A stretch of DNA of 64,000 bases from Cupriavidus taiwanensis (GTDB taxonomy: Bacteria; Pseudomonadota; Gammaproteobacteria; Burkholderiales; Burkholderiaceae), in NCBI RefSeq assembly GCF_900249755.1, contig NZ_LT976854.1, positions 2,084,927-2,148,926 of the forward strand, given 5' to 3'. Positions 17,284-25,795 of this stretch are shown piece after piece. The notes under the pieces are model-generated. The model did no database searches, had not been told where the DNA came from, and saw only the letters and a list, made by a program, of their open reading frames with translations. Position numbers and translations under genes: made by a program. Numbering within the stretch: position 1 is the stretch's first letter; the number at the start of each line of letters is the position of its first letter.

Positions 17284-17961
17284 ATGAAGATCCTGATGGT
17301 GCTGACCTCGCACGACCAGCTCGGCAATACGGGCAAGAAGACCGGCTTCTGGCTGGAGGAATTCGCCGCGCCCTACTACGTCTTCAAGGACGCCGGCGCC
17401 GACATCACGCTGGCCTCGCCCAAGGGCGGCCAGCCGCCGATCGACCCCAAGAGCGACGACCCGGATGCGCAGACCGATGCAACGCGGCGCTTTCGCGCCG
17501 ACAGCGCCGCGCAGCAGGCACTGGCTGGCACGCTGACGCTGGACCAGGTGAAGGCCGACGACTTCGACGCGGTGTTCTATCCCGGCGGCCATGGCCCGCT
17601 GTGGGACCTGGCGGAAGACAAGCGTTCGATTGCGCTGATCGAGCGGTTCGACCGGCTGGGCAAGCCGGTGGGGGCGGTGTGCCATGCGCCGGGCGTGCTG
17701 CGGCATGTGAAGGGCGCGGACGGCCAGCCGCTGGTGCGGGGCAAGGAAGTCACGGGCTTTACCAACAGCGAGGAAGAGGCGGTGCAGCTGACCGCGGTGG
17801 TGCCGTTCCTGGTGGAGGATGCGCTGAAGGCCAACGGCGGGCGGTTTACGCGTGGGGATGACTGGGCCAGCCACGTGGCGGTGGCGGGCAAGCTGGTGAC
17901 GGGGCAGAATCCGGCGTCGTCGGAGGCGGGGGCGCAGGCGGTGTTGGGGTTGTTGAAGTAA
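17284..17961 (+). CDS. DJ-1/PfpI-family protein (class I glutamine-amidotransferase-like, Hsp31-type)
   Basis: 225-aa cytoplasmic protein of the DJ-1/PfpI superfamily; members act as glyoxalase III, deglycase or chaperone-like stress proteins. The nucleophile elbow is AVCHAPG with Cys133 followed by His134, and the Glu-containing segment GFWLEEF (Glu25/26) supplies the acidic partner. FYPGGHGPLWDL is also typical. Of two close ATGs (17278, 17284), the second is preferred because GGAG at 17273-17276 then has a 7-nt spacing. REP-like hairpins follow the gene. Confidence 0.85.
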   Translation: MKILMVLTSHDQLGNTGKKTGFWLEEFAAPYYVFKDAGADITLASPKGGQPPIDPKSDDPDAQTDATRRFRADSAAQQALAGTLTLDQVKADDFDAVFYPGGHGPLWDLAEDKRSIALIERFDRLGKPVGAVCHAPGVLRHVKGADGQPLVRGKEVTGFTNSEEEAVQLTAVVPFLVEDALKANGGRFTRGDDWASHVAVAGKLVTGQNPASSEAGAQAVLGLLK

Positions 17962-17993
17962 GCCCGACGGGTTCGCACTCCTGCCGGTTTGCT

Positions 17994-18019
17994 CCCCTCT
18001 CCCGCTTGCGGGAGAGGGG
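17994..18019. repeat. REP-like hairpin, copy 1
   Basis: Perfect inverted repeat: 12-bp arms CCCCTCTCCCGC and GCGGGAGAGGGG around TT, beginning 32 bp after the DJ-1/PfpI stop. It is the most extended of three related palindromes before 18247. Without a T-run it is not a classical terminator, but it could stabilise mRNA 3' ends. Confidence 0.8.
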
Positions 18020-18091
18020 CCGGGGGAGAGGGCAGGCGGTGGCAATTGCGACAGCCTTCACTTCGTATGACGCTCCCCGCCCTCACCCCAA

Positions 18092-18139
18092 CCCTCTCCC
18101 GCAAGCGGGAGAGGGAGTACACAAGCGGCAGTTGGAAAG
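18092..18139. repeat. REP-like hairpin, copy 2, with extended direct repeat
   Basis: Arms CCCTCTCCCGC (18092-18102) and GCGGGAGAGGG (18105-18115) around AA. The following bases up to about 18139 (GAGTAC, CAAGCGG, AGTTGGAAAG) recur after copy 3, so the repeat unit is about 48 bp, with a period of 79 bp. Confidence 0.8.
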
Positions 18140-18170
18140 TTCGAGGCAATGTTCCCGCTGCTGGTTTGCC

Positions 18171-18217
18171 CCCTCTCCCGCAAGCGGGAGAGGGAGTACC
18201 CAAGCGGGAGTTGAAAG
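18171..18217. repeat. REP-like hairpin, copy 3, with extended direct repeat
   Basis: Arms CCCTCTCCCGC (18171-18181) and GCGGGAGAGGG (18184-18194) around AA, then GAGTACCCAAGCGGGAGTTG and GAAAG, nearly the same as copy 2. It ends about 30 bp before the stop codon of the penicillin acylase gene, so the cluster sits between two converging genes. Confidence 0.8.
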
Positions 18218-18246
18218 CCCCAGGGAAATGCAGCGGTTGAGGGTTA

Positions 18247-20685
18247 TTACTGCGGCACCAGCTCCACCCGCTCCCGGCTCGCCTTCTCCACCGCCTTGCG
18301 CGTATAGACCAGCGGGAAATACTCCCCCTTGGCCCACAGCGGCGCCAGGTCGCGGTAATGCGCGCTGGCAGGATTGCCCGACTGCCCCGGCGTGTTGATC
18401 ACGCGCGAGGCATCCCAGTTGCCGACATCCAGCACCATGCGGAACGACGCGCCCGCGGTCAGGCGGAAATCGGTATTGCGGTAGCTGGTGTTCATCGGCG
18501 TGAAGGCCGAGCCGCCGATGGCGCCCGCGTCGACGTTGAACTGCCGGCGTTCGGCGTCGCTCAGGATCGGGTCCATCGGATGCGTGAACACCGCGGTGTG
18601 CAGCTTGCCCCATTGCCATGCGCGCGGGTCGGGGCCGAGCTTGCCTTCCACCTCCGCCATCGCGGACTTCAGCGATTCGAGCATCACCGCGTTGCGGCGC
18701 GCCGCCGGCATCCACGGATCGGGCTGCTCCAGCACCGCGACCACGCGCGCGGCATCGCCGGCGCCGACCAGCCGGGCGGCGTCGGCGGGCAAGGCCGCGC
18801 GCACCACGGCCTGGCGCAGGTGCTTGCTGAACCAGACCTCGAACAACGCCGCCGCGGCGCTGTCGGCGCGTTCGTTGCCGTCCCAGCCGCGCAGCAGGTC
18901 GAGCCCGCGCGCCAGTTGCGCGTCGTCGCTGCGCATGTCCTTGAGCAGCGCCACCACGCGCTGCGCCGGCAGCGACACGGTGTCGTTCTGCCACGCCATC
19001 GAATCCTGCACCGAGCTGCGCGGGTTGGCGCCGACCACGGCCTTCAGCCGGCGCGCGCGCGAGCTGTCGCTCCATTCGTAGCCCACGCCCAGCTTGGCTG
19101 CCGGGTGCTCGGGCGGGATGTTGTTTTCATTGGCGGTGACGATATAGCCGGGCGCGGGGTTATAGGCCCACGGCAGTTCGTCCATGTTGCGGTAGCCGGC
19201 CCATTCATAGCGGCCGTCGCCGGCCACCGGCGTCAGGCCGTCCCAGTTGGGGCGCTTGACGGTGAGCCCGCCCGGGATCCAGCCGATATTGCCGCTGGTG
19301 TCGGCGTAGACCTGGTTCTCGCCCGGCGCGCCCCAGCGGTTCATGGCGGCGCGGAACTGGTCCCAGTTGCGCGCGCGCATGTAGTCCATCGAACCGAAGT
19401 ACGGCGCCATGCCGTAGTCCAGCCACGCGGCGCGCAGCGCCCATGCGTGCCCGGAGCCGGACACCAGCACCGGGCCGTGGCGGGAGAAGTCCAGGTTGAC
19501 CTTGCGCGGCACCGGCTCGCCCTTGACCGCGATCTCCTCGGTGATGGTCTCGATCGGCTCCCAGCGGCCCTTGTACTTGTATTCGCGCGGGTTGGCCGGG
19601 TTCAGCTCGTAGCCATACAGGTCCTCCTGGTCCATGTAGAAGCGCGTCAGGCCGAAGGCGATGGTGCCGTTGTGCCCGATCGAGATGCCCGGCAGGAACG
19701 GCTCGCCCGCGCCGATCACCGACATCCCCGGCGCGTTCAGGTGGCTGATGTAGCGCAGGCTGGGCGCGCCGTGCGAGCGGTGCGGGTCGTTGGCCAGGAT
19801 CGGGCGGCCGGTGGTGGTGCGCTTGCCGCCGATGACCCAGTTGTTCGAGCCCAGGCTGCGGCCGGTATCGCTGTTGGCATCGACCACGGCGTAGAGCTGG
19901 TCCAGCGGGATGCCGGCGGCCTGCGCGCCGCTCCAGGCTTCTTTCGGGAAGCGCGCGGCGGCGGTGGCCAGTTCGTAGGCGCGGCGCAGTTCGGCCGCCG
20001 GCACGCTGCAGGGGTCGATGCCGGGGTTGAGCCGGGGTTCGATCTGCGGGTCGAGTTCGCGGCGCAGCCAGTCGGCGCGTGCGGCGTGGTCTTTGGCCTC
20101 GCAGTAGAGGCGGGCGCGGTCGATCTCGCCGGTGAAGTTCAGGGTCAGGCCGTGGTGGCGGATGCGCACGATGTCTTCGGCCTGCCAGCGCGCCGGCTTG
20201 TAGCCGAGCTTGCGGAACTCGGGCGGCAGCAGCTCGGGCTTCTGCTCGGTCAGCGCCACGTAGGCGTTCACGCCCGCGACAAAGGCCTCGGCCACGCGCT
20301 TGGCGTCGCTGCCGTAGGCCAGCCATTCGCGGTACATGTCGCCGCGGAACAGCACCGCGCGCGCCATGCGGTCGCCATCGGCATAGGCCGGTCCGAAATC
20401 GCGCGCCATCTCGCCGAGCCCGCGCTTGCGCCACAGGTCGATCTGCCACAGGCGGTCGCGCGCGGCCATGAAGCCCTGCGCGTAGAAGGCGTCGTAGAGC
20501 GTGCCGGCGTAGATATGCGGCACGCCCCAGCGGTCGACCAGCACGCTGGCGGGTTTTTCCAGTCCGGGTACGGCAAAGGTTTGTTGGCGGGCGGGCGCTT
20601 CGGCCATGGCGGCCGGGATGGTGGCGGGGACGGCGGTAGCGAGCAGCGCCAGTGCAGCGGCCAGGCGGCGGGGGGTGCGTAACAT
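18247..20685 (-). CDS. penicillin acylase family protein (Ntn hydrolase)
   Basis: Secreted or periplasmic N-terminal-nucleophile amidase. It is made as an 812-aa precursor that self-cleaves into two chains; family members hydrolyse beta-lactam side chains or acyl-homoserine lactones. A signal peptide (LAAALALLATAVPATIPAAMA) is present. The autocatalytic site is Gly279/Ser280 in SLGSNNWVIGG, making Ser280 the nucleophile at the start of the beta chain; ANDPHRSHGAPS follows as in relatives. The ATG at 20685 has a perfect AGGAG seven bases upstream. It stands alone between the REP-like cluster and the flavoprotein operon. Whether the substrate is an AHL, a penicillin or another amide cannot be told. 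Confidence 0.88.
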   Translation of the reverse strand: MLRTPRRLAAALALLATAVPATIPAAMAEAPARQQTFAVPGLEKPASVLVDRWGVPHIYAGTLYDAFYAQGFMAARDRLWQIDLWRKRGLGEMARDFGPAYADGDRMARAVLFRGDMYREWLAYGSDAKRVAEAFVAGVNAYVALTEQKPELLPPEFRKLGYKPARWQAEDIVRIRHHGLTLNFTGEIDRARLYCEAKDHAARADWLRRELDPQIEPRLNPGIDPCSVPAAELRRAYELATAAARFPKEAWSGAQAAGIPLDQLYAVVDANSDTGRSLGSNNWVIGGKRTTTGRPILANDPHRSHGAPSLRYISHLNAPGMSVIGAGEPFLPGISIGHNGTIAFGLTRFYMDQEDLYGYELNPANPREYKYKGRWEPIETITEEIAVKGEPVPRKVNLDFSRHGPVLVSGSGHAWALRAAWLDYGMAPYFGSMDYMRARNWDQFRAAMNRWGAPGENQVYADTSGNIGWIPGGLTVKRPNWDGLTPVAGDGRYEWAGYRNMDELPWAYNPAPGYIVTANENNIPPEHPAAKLGVGYEWSDSSRARRLKAVVGANPRSSVQDSMAWQNDTVSLPAQRVVALLKDMRSDDAQLARGLDLLRGWDGNERADSAAAALFEVWFSKHLRQAVVRAALPADAARLVGAGDAARVVAVLEQPDPWMPAARRNAVMLESLKSAMAEVEGKLGPDPRAWQWGKLHTAVFTHPMDPILSDAERRQFNVDAGAIGGSAFTPMNTSYRNTDFRLTAGASFRMVLDVGNWDASRVINTPGQSGNPASAHYRDLAPLWAKGEYFPLVYTRKAVEKASRERVELVPQ

Positions 20686-20820
20686 CAGGTCTCCTCGTGT
20701 TGTGATGGCTGCAGATGTCTTGCAGTTCACACCGAAGATAGTGCATGGCCGGCGGGGGCGCGAGCGCCGCGGCCGATCTCCGCACGCCGCGTGGCGTGCC
20801 GGCAGCGCGGGCCGGAAGGC

Positions 20821-22434
20821 TCAGTAGACGTCGCGCCGGTAGCGGCCGTCATCGGCCAGGCGGTGCAAGGCGTCCTCGCCCAGGATCTCGGCCAGTGCGT
20901 CATGGACGCCGCCGGCCATGCCCTGCAGGCTGCCGCAGACATAGATGGCCGCGCCGTCGGCGACCCATTCGCGCACGGCCTGCGCCTGCATGCGCAGGGC
21001 GTCCTGCACGTAGCGCGGCGCGCCGCCGTCGCGCGACCAGGCGTGGTCGACGCGCGCCAGCGTGCCGTCGGCGCGCCAGCCGGCCAGCTCCCCGGCGAAG
21101 AAGGCGTCATGCTGCGCCGAGCGCTCGCCGAACAGCAGCCAGTTGCGCCCGCGCCCGGCCGCGGCGCGGGCCTTCAGCTGGGCGCGCAGCCCGGCCAGGC
21201 CGGTGCCGTTGCCGACCAGGATCAGCGGCCGGTCGTCGGCGGGCGGGTGGAACGCGCGGTTGGTGCGGATGCGCAGCGCAATGTGGCTGCCCAGTGCGGC
21301 GTGCTCCGTCAGCCAGCCGGAGGCCAGGCCCAGGCGGCCACCGCCCTCGCCACCATCGTCGTAGCGGGTCTGGCGCACCAGCAGTTCGAGCTGACCATCC
21401 TGCGGCAGCGAGGCAATCGAATACTCGCGGTGCGGCAGCGGCGCCAGCGTATCGACCAGCTGCTGCGGCGCCAGGCCCTGCATCGCGCCAGCGTGCGGGG
21501 CGGGCAGCGGCATGCGCGTGGCCATGGCCGCGGCAAGGGTGGTGTCATGGCCATCGCAGCGCACCGGGGTCGCGCCATCGAGCCCAAGCTGCGCCAGCAG
21601 CCGCCCGACCTCGGCCGGCGCGTGGCACGGGCCCACCTCGGCAATGTCGCCGGCCTGCCAGTCCGGGGCGGTGCCGTCCGGCGGCGCCAGCACCAGGTGG
21701 AAGGCTGGCGCGCCGTGGCTGCCGGGGTTCAGGTGATGGCGCTGCGCCAGCCGCCAGTGCTGGTAGCGCGGGCGCTCCCAGTCGGCGATCTCGGCGCCGC
21801 CGCTCAGCGCCGACAGGTGGTTCTGCCAGTGGCGCAGCGCGCCGGCGTCGCCGTTGTCGACTTCGATCAGGTCGAACAGCGGCTGCGCGCGCTGGCGCTG
21901 CAGCCAGCCCTGCAGCGCATGGCCGAAGGCGCAGAAGCGCGCGTAGCTGCTGTCGCCCAGCGCCAGAATGCCGTAGCGCAGCCGGTGCAGGCCATCGGCA
22001 CCCGCCAGCAGCCGGCGGGCGAAGCCCGAGGCGCTGTCCGGCGCGTCGCCCTCGCCGGTGGTGCTGACCACGAACAGGGCCTGGCGGCACGCCTGCAGGC
22101 GCCGGCCATCGACCTCGGCCAGCGACAGCAGCTGCACCGGCATGCCCGCGCCCTGCAGCGCGGTGGCGGTCTGCAGTGCCAGTTGTTCGGCAAACCCGGT
22201 CTGGCTGGCATAGACCACCAGCGTCGCGCCGTCGCCGGTGCCGGCCAGCGCCGTGACCCGGGCGCGCCGCTGGCGATGATGGGCCACCACCGCGCCGCAA
22301 AACCCGGCGTAGGCCGCGACCACCCCGGCAGCCATGGCCAGGCGCGACGGCCCGAGCGCGGACAACGCCACGCCGCCGGCCACGGCAAGCCAGCCGGCAG
22401 CGGCGAAGACGGACGGCATGGGGCCGGCGCTCAT
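20821..22434 (-). CDS. membrane-anchored diflavin reductase (sulfite-reductase/CPR-like flavoprotein)
   Basis: Moves electrons from NAD(P)H through FAD and FMN to an acceptor. The 537-aa product starts with one or two hydrophobic segments (residues about 8-60). A flavodoxin domain follows (LVVYASQTGFAEQLA and STTGEGDAPDSASGFARRL), then an FAD-binding region (REYSIASLP), and an NAD(P)-binding domain (LILVGNGTGLAGLRAQL, WLLFGERSAQHDAFF, YVCGSLQGMAGGVHDAL), ending in Tyr. The ATG overlaps the stop of apbE (ATGA). As the last gene of the PepSY/DUF2271/DUF4198/apbE operon, it is the probable cytoplasmic electron source for the membrane chain. It is not a biosynthetic sulfite reductase subunit: no hemoprotein partner is present. 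Confidence 0.85.
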   Translation of the reverse strand: MSAGPMPSVFAAAGWLAVAGGVALSALGPSRLAMAAGVVAAYAGFCGAVVAHHRQRRARVTALAGTGDGATLVVYASQTGFAEQLALQTATALQGAGMPVQLLSLAEVDGRRLQACRQALFVVSTTGEGDAPDSASGFARRLLAGADGLHRLRYGILALGDSSYARFCAFGHALQGWLQRQRAQPLFDLIEVDNGDAGALRHWQNHLSALSGGAEIADWERPRYQHWRLAQRHHLNPGSHGAPAFHLVLAPPDGTAPDWQAGDIAEVGPCHAPAEVGRLLAQLGLDGATPVRCDGHDTTLAAAMATRMPLPAPHAGAMQGLAPQQLVDTLAPLPHREYSIASLPQDGQLELLVRQTRYDDGGEGGGRLGLASGWLTEHAALGSHIALRIRTNRAFHPPADDRPLILVGNGTGLAGLRAQLKARAAAGRGRNWLLFGERSAQHDAFFAGELAGWRADGTLARVDHAWSRDGGAPRYVQDALRMQAQAVREWVADGAAIYVCGSLQGMAGGVHDALAEILGEDALHRLADDGRYRRDVY

Positions 22435-23459
22435 GCCAGCATCGCGGCAAAGGCCGGCGACAGGTGTTCGACAAAACCGTCCGCGGTGCGCACCAGCAAG
22501 CGCGCGGCAATGCCGTGGCGGCGCGCGTGCGCCATGCCGGCGTCGGGGCCGAGCACGGTCAGCGCGGTGGACAGCGCATCCGCCAGCATGCACTGCGGGT
22601 GGATCACGGTGACCGAGGCCAGCGCGTGGCTGGCCGGATAGCCGGTGCGCGGATCGATGGTGTGGGCGTAGCGGCGGCCGGCGCTGTCGAAGTAGCGCCG
22701 GTAGTCGCCGGAAGTGGCCACCGACAGCCCGTGCAGCGCGACCAGCGTTGGCTGCGCGCCGTCGCTGCCCGCCCCCGGCGGCGCTTCCAGCGCGACCCAC
22801 CACGGCATGCCGTCGGGCTTGACGCCATGGCCGCGCAGTTCGCCGCCGATCTCGGTCAGGTGGTGGTCCAGGCCCTGTTCGCACAGGTAGCGCGCGACCG
22901 CGTCGACGGCGAAGCCCTTGGCGATGGCGCAGAAGTCCAGCGCCACGCCGCCCGGCTGCCAGGCGCGCAGCCCCGCGGCGTCGACTTCGATGCGGGCCCA
23001 GCCGCATTGGGCGCGCGCTGCCTGTACCGCGTCGGGTGACGGCGGTACGCGGCGCTCAGGGTGATGGGCCGATGCCGGGCCGAAGCCCCACAGGTCGACC
23101 AGCGGCCCCGCGCTGGGGTCATAGGCGCCGCCACTGTCGCGCGCCACCTGCAGCGCGGCCTGCAGCACCGCGAAGCAGTCCGCCGGCAGCGCATGCCAGC
23201 TGCCCGGCGGCGCGCGGTTGAAGCGGCTCAGGTCCGAATCCGCTTCCCAGTTGCTCATCTGCGCGATCACGCGATCGAGCACGGCCTGGATGCCGGCGCC
23301 GATGGTGCCGATCACGCCGGCATCCGCCCCCCGCGGCAGCAGTGCCGCGACCGACCAGCTCGTGCCCATGGTGGGCCCGCCCCAGCGCTGCACGCGCGCA
23401 TCGGCGGCGGGCGGGCGCGGCGGCGCGCTCAGCGCAACGGGTACCAGGACGCGGTTCAC
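22431..23459 (-). CDS. apbE: ApbE-family FAD:protein FMN transferase
   Basis: Attaches FMN covalently to Thr/Ser of target proteins, using FAD. The 342-aa product shows PTMGTSWSV near the N-terminus, SDLSRFNRA, LDFCAIAKGFAVDAVARYL, TEIGGELRGHG, and the metal-site block YAHTIDPRTGYP. The start used is a GTG 14 bp after the DUF4198 stop; no clear signal peptide is visible from it, which is odd if the target is periplasmic, so the start or export route is uncertain. It is translationally coupled (ATGA overlap) to the flavoprotein gene. Its likely target is the DUF2271 protein of the same operon. Confidence 0.87.
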   Translation of the reverse strand: MNRVLVPVALSAPPRPPAADARVQRWGGPTMGTSWSVAALLPRGADAGVIGTIGAGIQAVLDRVIAQMSNWEADSDLSRFNRAPPGSWHALPADCFAVLQAALQVARDSGGAYDPSAGPLVDLWGFGPASAHHPERRVPPSPDAVQAARAQCGWARIEVDAAGLRAWQPGGVALDFCAIAKGFAVDAVARYLCEQGLDHHLTEIGGELRGHGVKPDGMPWWVALEAPPGAGSDGAQPTLVALHGLSVATSGDYRRYFDSAGRRYAHTIDPRTGYPASHALASVTVIHPQCMLADALSTALTVLGPDAGMAHARRHGIAARLLVRTADGFVEHLSPAFAAMLA

Positions 23460-23473
23460 GCGATGCAACCGGC

Positions 23474-24313
23474 TTACTGCGGCAGCACTTCCACCGTCAC
23501 CGCATAGACGGCGCGGCGCGACCTGGCCTGCTTGAAGGTGGTCTTGTCGTCCTTCACCTCGGCTTCCATCCAGTACATGCCCGGGGCCGGCCACTTGACG
23601 CTGAACTTGCCGTCGGCGTCGGTGGTGGCGCTGAATTCCTGCAGCTGGTCGCGGTAGCGGATGCCGCCCGGCACCACCGCCACCTTCAGGTTGCTGGCGG
23701 GCTTGCCGTCGAGCAGCAGGCGGAAGCTGGCGGTATCGCCGGCGACCAGGTCGTTCGGGTGCGTGATCGGCGCCAGCTCAAGGCCGCGGCCGACGGTGCG
23801 CAGGCCCTTGTCGCTGGGCTTGCCGGCAGTGACGAAGGATTCGATGCGGCCCTCGGCCTGCGTGACCTGCAGGTCCTGCGCGTTGGCCGGGATCGCGCCG
23901 GCGAAGGTCTCGGCGGTGCCGCGCCAGCGCTTGGCCTGACCGTCGACCTTGTAGCTGGCGAACAGGCCGTTGTTGACCACCGCCACGCGGTAGGTGCCGG
24001 GCTGGGTCAGGTGCAGGTCGAAGGTGCTGCGGTATTTGCCGGTGGCGGCGTTCTCGGGCTTGACGGTGCTGCCGTCGGGGGCGGTCACCTGCAGGTTGTC
24101 GAGCCGCATCGGCACGTGCTCGAAGTAGAACAGGTCGTTGGAGACCGCGGCGTCCACGGTCACCCACGGATCGCTGCCGGACAGCACGGTGGCCGACGGC
24201 AGCAGCCACTGGCGGTGCGCGTGGGCGGCCAGCGGCGCGAGCGCGGCGAGGGCCAGCACGGCGGCGCGCACGGCCATGCGGGAAGAGGCGGCGGACATCA
24301 GGGAAGGTTTCAT
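23474..24313 (-). CDS. DUF4198-domain periplasmic protein
   Basis: 279-aa exported protein. A signal peptide (residues about 1-33, AVLALAALAPLAAHA) precedes the family hallmark HRQWLLPSATVLSG. Beta-rich Ig-like segments follow, ending in YRDQLQEFSATTDADGKFSVKWPAPGMYWMEAEV, typical of the DUF4198 C-terminus. DUF4198 proteins are often found near metal transport genes and may bind a metal ion, but the exact role is unknown. It is the third gene of the PepSY operon, 17 bp after the DUF2271 stop. GGAG precedes the ATG. Confidence 0.85.
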   Translation of the reverse strand: MKPSLMSAASSRMAVRAAVLALAALAPLAAHAHRQWLLPSATVLSGSDPWVTVDAAVSNDLFYFEHVPMRLDNLQVTAPDGSTVKPENAATGKYRSTFDLHLTQPGTYRVAVVNNGLFASYKVDGQAKRWRGTAETFAGAIPANAQDLQVTQAEGRIESFVTAGKPSDKGLRTVGRGLELAPITHPNDLVAGDTASFRLLLDGKPASNLKVAVVPGGIRYRDQLQEFSATTDADGKFSVKWPAPGMYWMEAEVKDDKTTFKQARSRRAVYAVTVEVLPQ

Positions 24314-24330
24314 GGTCGGGCTCCGGGAAG

Positions 24331-24855
24331 TTAAGGCTTCAGGTCGACGGTCACGCCGCCGAGTTCGTGCTCGCCCTTGGCGCGGGCGGTCTGTGCCGAT
24401 TGCGGCGGCCACGTGAACGGCACGCGCAGCAGCTCGCGCCCGCCCACTTCGCGCGCGGCCTCCACCACCAGCTGGTAGTTGCCGGCGGGCAGCTTGCCCA
24501 GCGGCGCCTTGCCGTCGCTGAAGCTGACGCTGTGCTCGCCCGGCGCGCGCGTGGCGCCGGAGATGCCGTCGGCCGGCATGTGCAGGTCGCGGCCGGCCTT
24601 GCGCCACCACTGGCGCATGTCCTTGAGCCACTTGGTGCCCTCGCCGTCCTTGAGCTTGCCGTCGTACCAGACCGCCAGGGTCTGCACCGGGCTCTGGTCG
24701 GCGCGCTCGACCCACATCGCCACATAGGGCCGGTGGTATTCGGCCACGGTCAGGCGCGGGATATCGACCTTGACGTTCAGGTCCGCGGCCAGCACGGGGC
24801 CGGCCAGCGGCACGGCGGCGATGCCGGTCAGGGAGACGGAGAGCAGTCGGCGCAT
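24331..24855 (-). CDS. DUF2271 periplasmic protein with a flavinylation-like motif
   Basis: 174-aa exported protein (signal peptide about residues 1-23, cleaved near VLAADL). The DUF2271 core contains YVAMWVERADQSPVQTLAVW and KDMRQWWRKAGRD. Residues 95-102 read ADGISGAT, closely matching the D-x-x-S/T-G-A-T consensus that ApbE flavinylates in FMN-bind domains, so Thr102 may carry covalent FMN. The context supports this: apbE, a PepSY membrane protein and a flavoprotein reductase are in the same operon. The family is annotated as unknown function; the flavoprotein role is my inference from motif plus neighbours. Confidence 0.85.
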   Translation of the reverse strand: MRRLLSVSLTGIAAVPLAGPVLAADLNVKVDIPRLTVAEYHRPYVAMWVERADQSPVQTLAVWYDGKLKDGEGTKWLKDMRQWWRKAGRDLHMPADGISGATRAPGEHSVSFSDGKAPLGKLPAGNYQLVVEAAREVGGRELLRVPFTWPPQSAQTARAKGEHELGGVTVDLKP

Positions 24856-24910
24856 ATCGGAGAAACCTCGTCAGTGAGATGCAGGAAGCAGATCGATCGC
24901 GCGCGACCGA

Positions 24911-25567
24911 TCAATGGATAAACAGGATCGCCAGCAGCACCGGCACCACCAGCCCCAGCCCTACCAGCGGCCAGGTCGCCACGCGCCCGCCGGCGTGCAG
25001 CTTGAGCAGGAACAGGCCGGTCACGCAGAACACCAGGCAGGCCAGCGCGAACGCGTCCAGGAACAGGCTCCACGCCGCGCCGGTGTTGCGGCCCTTGTGC
25101 AGGTCGTTCAGGTACGAGATGGCGCCGCGCGAGGTGTTCTCGTACTGCGCCTCGCCGCTGTCGAGCGCGATGCTGACCCAGGCGTCGCCGCCCGGGCGCG
25201 GCAGTGCCACGTAGATTTCATCGGCGGACCATTCGGCCTCGCGCCCGCCGGCGTCGATCTCCAGCGCCTGCGCCAGCCAGTCGGCCAGCACCGCCGGCAC
25301 CGGCGCCTTCTGCTCGCGCGAACCGGCGGCGCCGGACGGGGCCTCGGCCCGCACCTTGTCGAGCACGCGCGTGGGCAGCGTGGCGTGCCGGGTCTGCACG
25401 GCGGGCCGCGCCTCGATCTGGCCGGCGTGGTTCAGCGTGAAGCCGGTGACGGCAAATAGCAGCATCCCGATCAGGCAGATCGCGGAACTGATCCAGTGCC
25501 ACTGGTGGAGATGCTTGAGCCAGAAGGCACGGCGCTGCTGGCCGGCGGCCGGCTGGGTGTCGGTCAT
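24911..25567 (-). CDS. PepSY-associated membrane protein, probable heme/iron reductase subunit
   Basis: First gene of the five-gene operon; 218 aa. TM1 (WHWISSAICLIGMLLFAVTGFTLNH, split here only for description) follows the family motif WLKHLHQWHW, whose histidines are possible heme ligands. A periplasmic PepSY-like region with a YLNDLHKGRNTG segment follows, then two further TM segments at about 163-185 and 193-215. Such PepSY_TM proteins are proposed to pass electrons across the membrane, for example to reduce ferric siderophores. The ATG ending at 25567 was chosen; the open frame continues upstream to 25654 without family features. A Fur-like box lies about 140 bp upstream. Confidence 0.8.
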   Translation of the reverse strand: MTDTQPAAGQQRRAFWLKHLHQWHWISSAICLIGMLLFAVTGFTLNHAGQIEARPAVQTRHATLPTRVLDKVRAEAPSGAAGSREQKAPVPAVLADWLAQALEIDAGGREAEWSADEIYVALPRPGGDAWVSIALDSGEAQYENTSRGAISYLNDLHKGRNTGAAWSLFLDAFALACLVFCVTGLFLLKLHAGGRVATWPLVGLGLVVPVLLAILFIH

Positions 25568-25704
25568 TGCGGTGGGTCGGCAGGCGCGGCCTGGTCGGGC
25601 CGTGCCCGGGGTTGCCTGCATACGGGTAGCGGAAGCGCCCCCTGGCACGCGCATACGGCGTCAGGGTGTGCCATTGCATGCACAATGGCGCGCGAAAGAG
25701 AGAA

Positions 25705-25719
25705 GGATAATCGTTCGCA
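25705..25719 (-). promoter_or_regulatory. candidate Fur box of the PepSY/ApbE operon
   Basis: On the minus strand: TGCGAAC, G, ATTATCC in 7-1-7 layout, matching 10 of 14 arm positions of TGATAAT-N-ATTATCA. The preceding bases extend an exact AAATGCGAA match to the Fur-like palindrome before the TonB receptor (266-286). A separate 7-6-7 hairpin (GCCATTG / CAATGGC, 25670-25689) lies between this box and the gene. Iron control is inferred. Confidence 0.5.
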
Positions 25720-25795
25720 TTTGAAAGCGCAAACGGACGGCCGGCGGGCCGGATTACAGCGCATTACAACGTCAAGCCGGCCGCGGCCAACCAAC

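Noticed and set aside
17994..18217. Possible CRISPR array
   Set aside because: Only three palindromic copies with uneven spacing and repeated flanks instead of unique spacers; no cas genes.
18358..20682. 774-codon rightward open frame opposite the penicillin acylase gene
   Set aside because: Ala/Arg/Val-rich shadow without motifs; the acylase on the minus strand has its signal peptide and catalytic Ser.
20821..22434. Assimilatory sulfite reductase flavoprotein (cysJ)
   Set aside because: It has a membrane-anchored N-terminus, no cysI/cysH neighbours, and is coupled to apbE; the redox-operon role fits better.
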